From an uncultured Mucilaginibacter sp. (GTDB lineage: Bacteria; Bacteroidota; Bacteroidia; Sphingobacteriales; Sphingobacteriaceae): a DNA stretch of 64,000 nt. The notes under the pieces are model-generated. The model ran no database searches and had not been told where the DNA came from. It was given only the letters and a program-made list of their open reading frames with translations. The first letter of the stretch is position 1, and each line of letters begins with the position of its first letter. The DNA lies in assembly GCA_913775265.1 (NCBI GenBank), contig CAJYJH010000010.1, forward strand, positions 124,001 through 188,000, read 5' to 3'. A program made the position numbers and the translations under genes. This document shows, one piece after another, positions 63,032 through 64,000 of the stretch.

Positions 63032-64000
63032 CTACTGCAACTGCTTTATTATCGACCTGAAGTTTTCTAACCCGGCTTCCAAGTTTTCCAAAATATCGTT
63101 TGCTAATACATCCGGGTCGGGCAGGTTATCCAAATCAGCTAATGATTTATCTTTAAGCCAGGTTATATCCAAACTTGTTTTATCACGGCTTACAATTTCT
63201 TCGTAACTAAACTTTCTCCAACGGCCTTCAGGATTGGTTTCTGCATTAAAGGTTTCTTTACGGGTATGTCGGTTGCCTGGCTGATAGCAATATATGAAAT
63301 CCAGTAAGTCGTCTAGCTTCAACGGGTTCTTTTTTAGCGTGTGGTGTACGTTGGTACGGTAGTCATAATACCAGATCTCTTTTGTCCATGGGTCTTTTGC
63401 GGATGGTTTTGCATCGAAGAAAACAACGTTTGCCTTTACGCCATTGGCATAAAATATACCGGTTGGCAAACGCAGAATGGTATGCAGGTCTGTGGTTTCT
63501 AAAATCTTTTTACGTACCAATTCACCTGCGCCACCCTCAAACAAAACATTGTCGGGCAGTACCACTGCCGCCATGCCGGTTGTTTTAAGCATGGTACGAA
63601 TGTGTTGTATAAAGTTAAGTTGCTTATTACTGGTAGTGGCGAAGAAGTCTTGACGGTTATAGGTCAGGTCTTCCTTCTCTTGCTCTCCTTCTTCATTGGT
63701 AAATGTTTGACTACTTTTTTTACCGAACGGAGGGTTGGCCAGCACATAATCATAAGTAGTGCTACTCTGGGCTATCAGGGCATCCGCAGGAGAGATATTA
63801 TTATCGCTGTCAATATCACCGATGTTGTGAAGAAACAAATTCATTAGAGCCATTCTACGTGTTCCTGCAACAATTTCGTTTCCGTAGAAAGTGCTGTATT
63901 TTAAAAAGCGCTTCTGTTCTTTGTCAAGTTTATAATTGTTTTCGTTAGCAATGAAATCATAGGCTGATAGAAAGAACCCGCCCGTTCCACATGCAGGATC
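63032..64000 (-). CDS. hsdM: Type I restriction-modification N-6 adenine methylase HsdM, partial
   Basis: The C-terminal 322 residues are in the window; the start lies beyond base 64000. The first visible residues are SAM motif I, DPACGTGGFFLSAYDFIANE, and the catalytic motif IV lies in YVLANPPFGKKSSQTF. Further segments are GMAAVVLPDNVLFEGGAGEL, LPTGIFYANGVKANVVFFDA and EIVSRDKTSLDITWLKD. HsdM methylates adenine in the host target site and, with HsdS and HsdR, forms a restriction system; those genes should lie upstream. It is cargo of the tRNA-Asn element. Confidence 0.95.
   Translation of the reverse strand, partial: DPACGTGGFFLSAYDFIANENNYKLDKEQKRFLKYSTFYGNEIVAGTRRMALMNLFLHNIGDIDSDNNISPADALIAQSSTTYDYVLANPPFGKKSSQTFTNEEGEQEKEDLTYNRQDFFATTSNKQLNFIQHIRTMLKTTGMAAVVLPDNVLFEGGAGELVRKKILETTDLHTILRLPTGIFYANGVKANVVFFDAKPSAKDPWTKEIWYYDYRTNVHHTLKKNPLKLDDLLDFIYCYQPGNRHTRKETFNAETNPEGRWRKFSYEEIVSRDKTSLDITWLKDKSLADLDNLPDPDVLANDILENLEAGLENFRSIIKQLQ

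Overview
The window reads as chromosome of a Bacteroidota bacterium, most likely Sphingobacteriaceae close to Mucilaginibacter or Pedobacter. The evidence is the many promoters with the Bacteroidota -7 element TAnnTTTG, the near absence of Shine-Dalgarno sites, frequent TTG starts, an OMP_b-brl-type TonB barrel, BrxC/YtxJ, M16 and M28 exported peptidases, Tat-exported Gfo/Idh proteins and a LytS/LytTR pair. The genus is inferred from family resemblance only.

Layout. 0-8 kb: DciA-like protein and RecF, divergent from a membrane TPR protein, RibH, a tiny lipoprotein, YtxJ, LipA, an ECF sigma/anti-sigma pair, a PNPOx-like protein and bifunctional Nnr. 8-20 kb: a frameshifted membrane protein, UvrA, a lytic transglycosylase, a pseudouridine synthase with a long basic tail, a lactonase, a TonB-type barrel, a thioredoxin-fold lipoprotein with a Gfo/Idh oxidoreductase, and a DUF4142 lipoprotein. 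20-30 kb: GcvH-VanZ-small lipoprotein, FeoA-FeoB, SMI1/KNR4, SprT, RibD-like reductase with LutB-like protein, an M28 peptidase, RpiB and TatC. 30-36 kb: the classical lipid block YceD-RpmF-PlsX-FabH-AccB-AccC, then PdxA. 36-49 kb: RsmA, 2-hydroxyacid dehydrogenase, GreA, HIT, a frameshifted ruvC, Aat, an exopolysaccharide cluster (GT2, stand-alone receiver, priming sugar transferase), SurE, PAS-DHp protein, LpxB and an MFS transporter. 49-56 kb: M16 peptidase, Tat-exported Gfo/Idh protein, MtfA-like peptidase, tRNA-Ala(GGC).

56-64 kb is accessory. It holds a decayed SDR gene, a LytTR/LytS two-component system, a DUF4440-like secreted protein and a lipoprotein gene broken by a stop and a frameshift. 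From about 60616 it holds the left end of an integrative element: a 44-bp 3' fragment of tRNA-Asn(GTT), three copies of a 9-bp repeat, a tyrosine integrase, a HigBA locus with a dead toxin and intact antitoxin, and the C-terminal part of a type I restriction-modification methylase running off the window. The element's other end, where the intact tRNA-Asn should lie, is outside.

I found no clearly new multi-gene system. The best leads are the element and its remnant HigBA; a sugar transferase that combines a degenerate receiver domain with a four-cysteine insertion beside a stand-alone receiver; start codons lying 4-9 nt from the -7 element (possible leaderless mRNAs); and a terminator-like hairpin inside the VanZ coding sequence. 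Five genes carry frameshifts or stops. One of them is the housekeeping gene ruvC, so base-calling errors must be excluded first.
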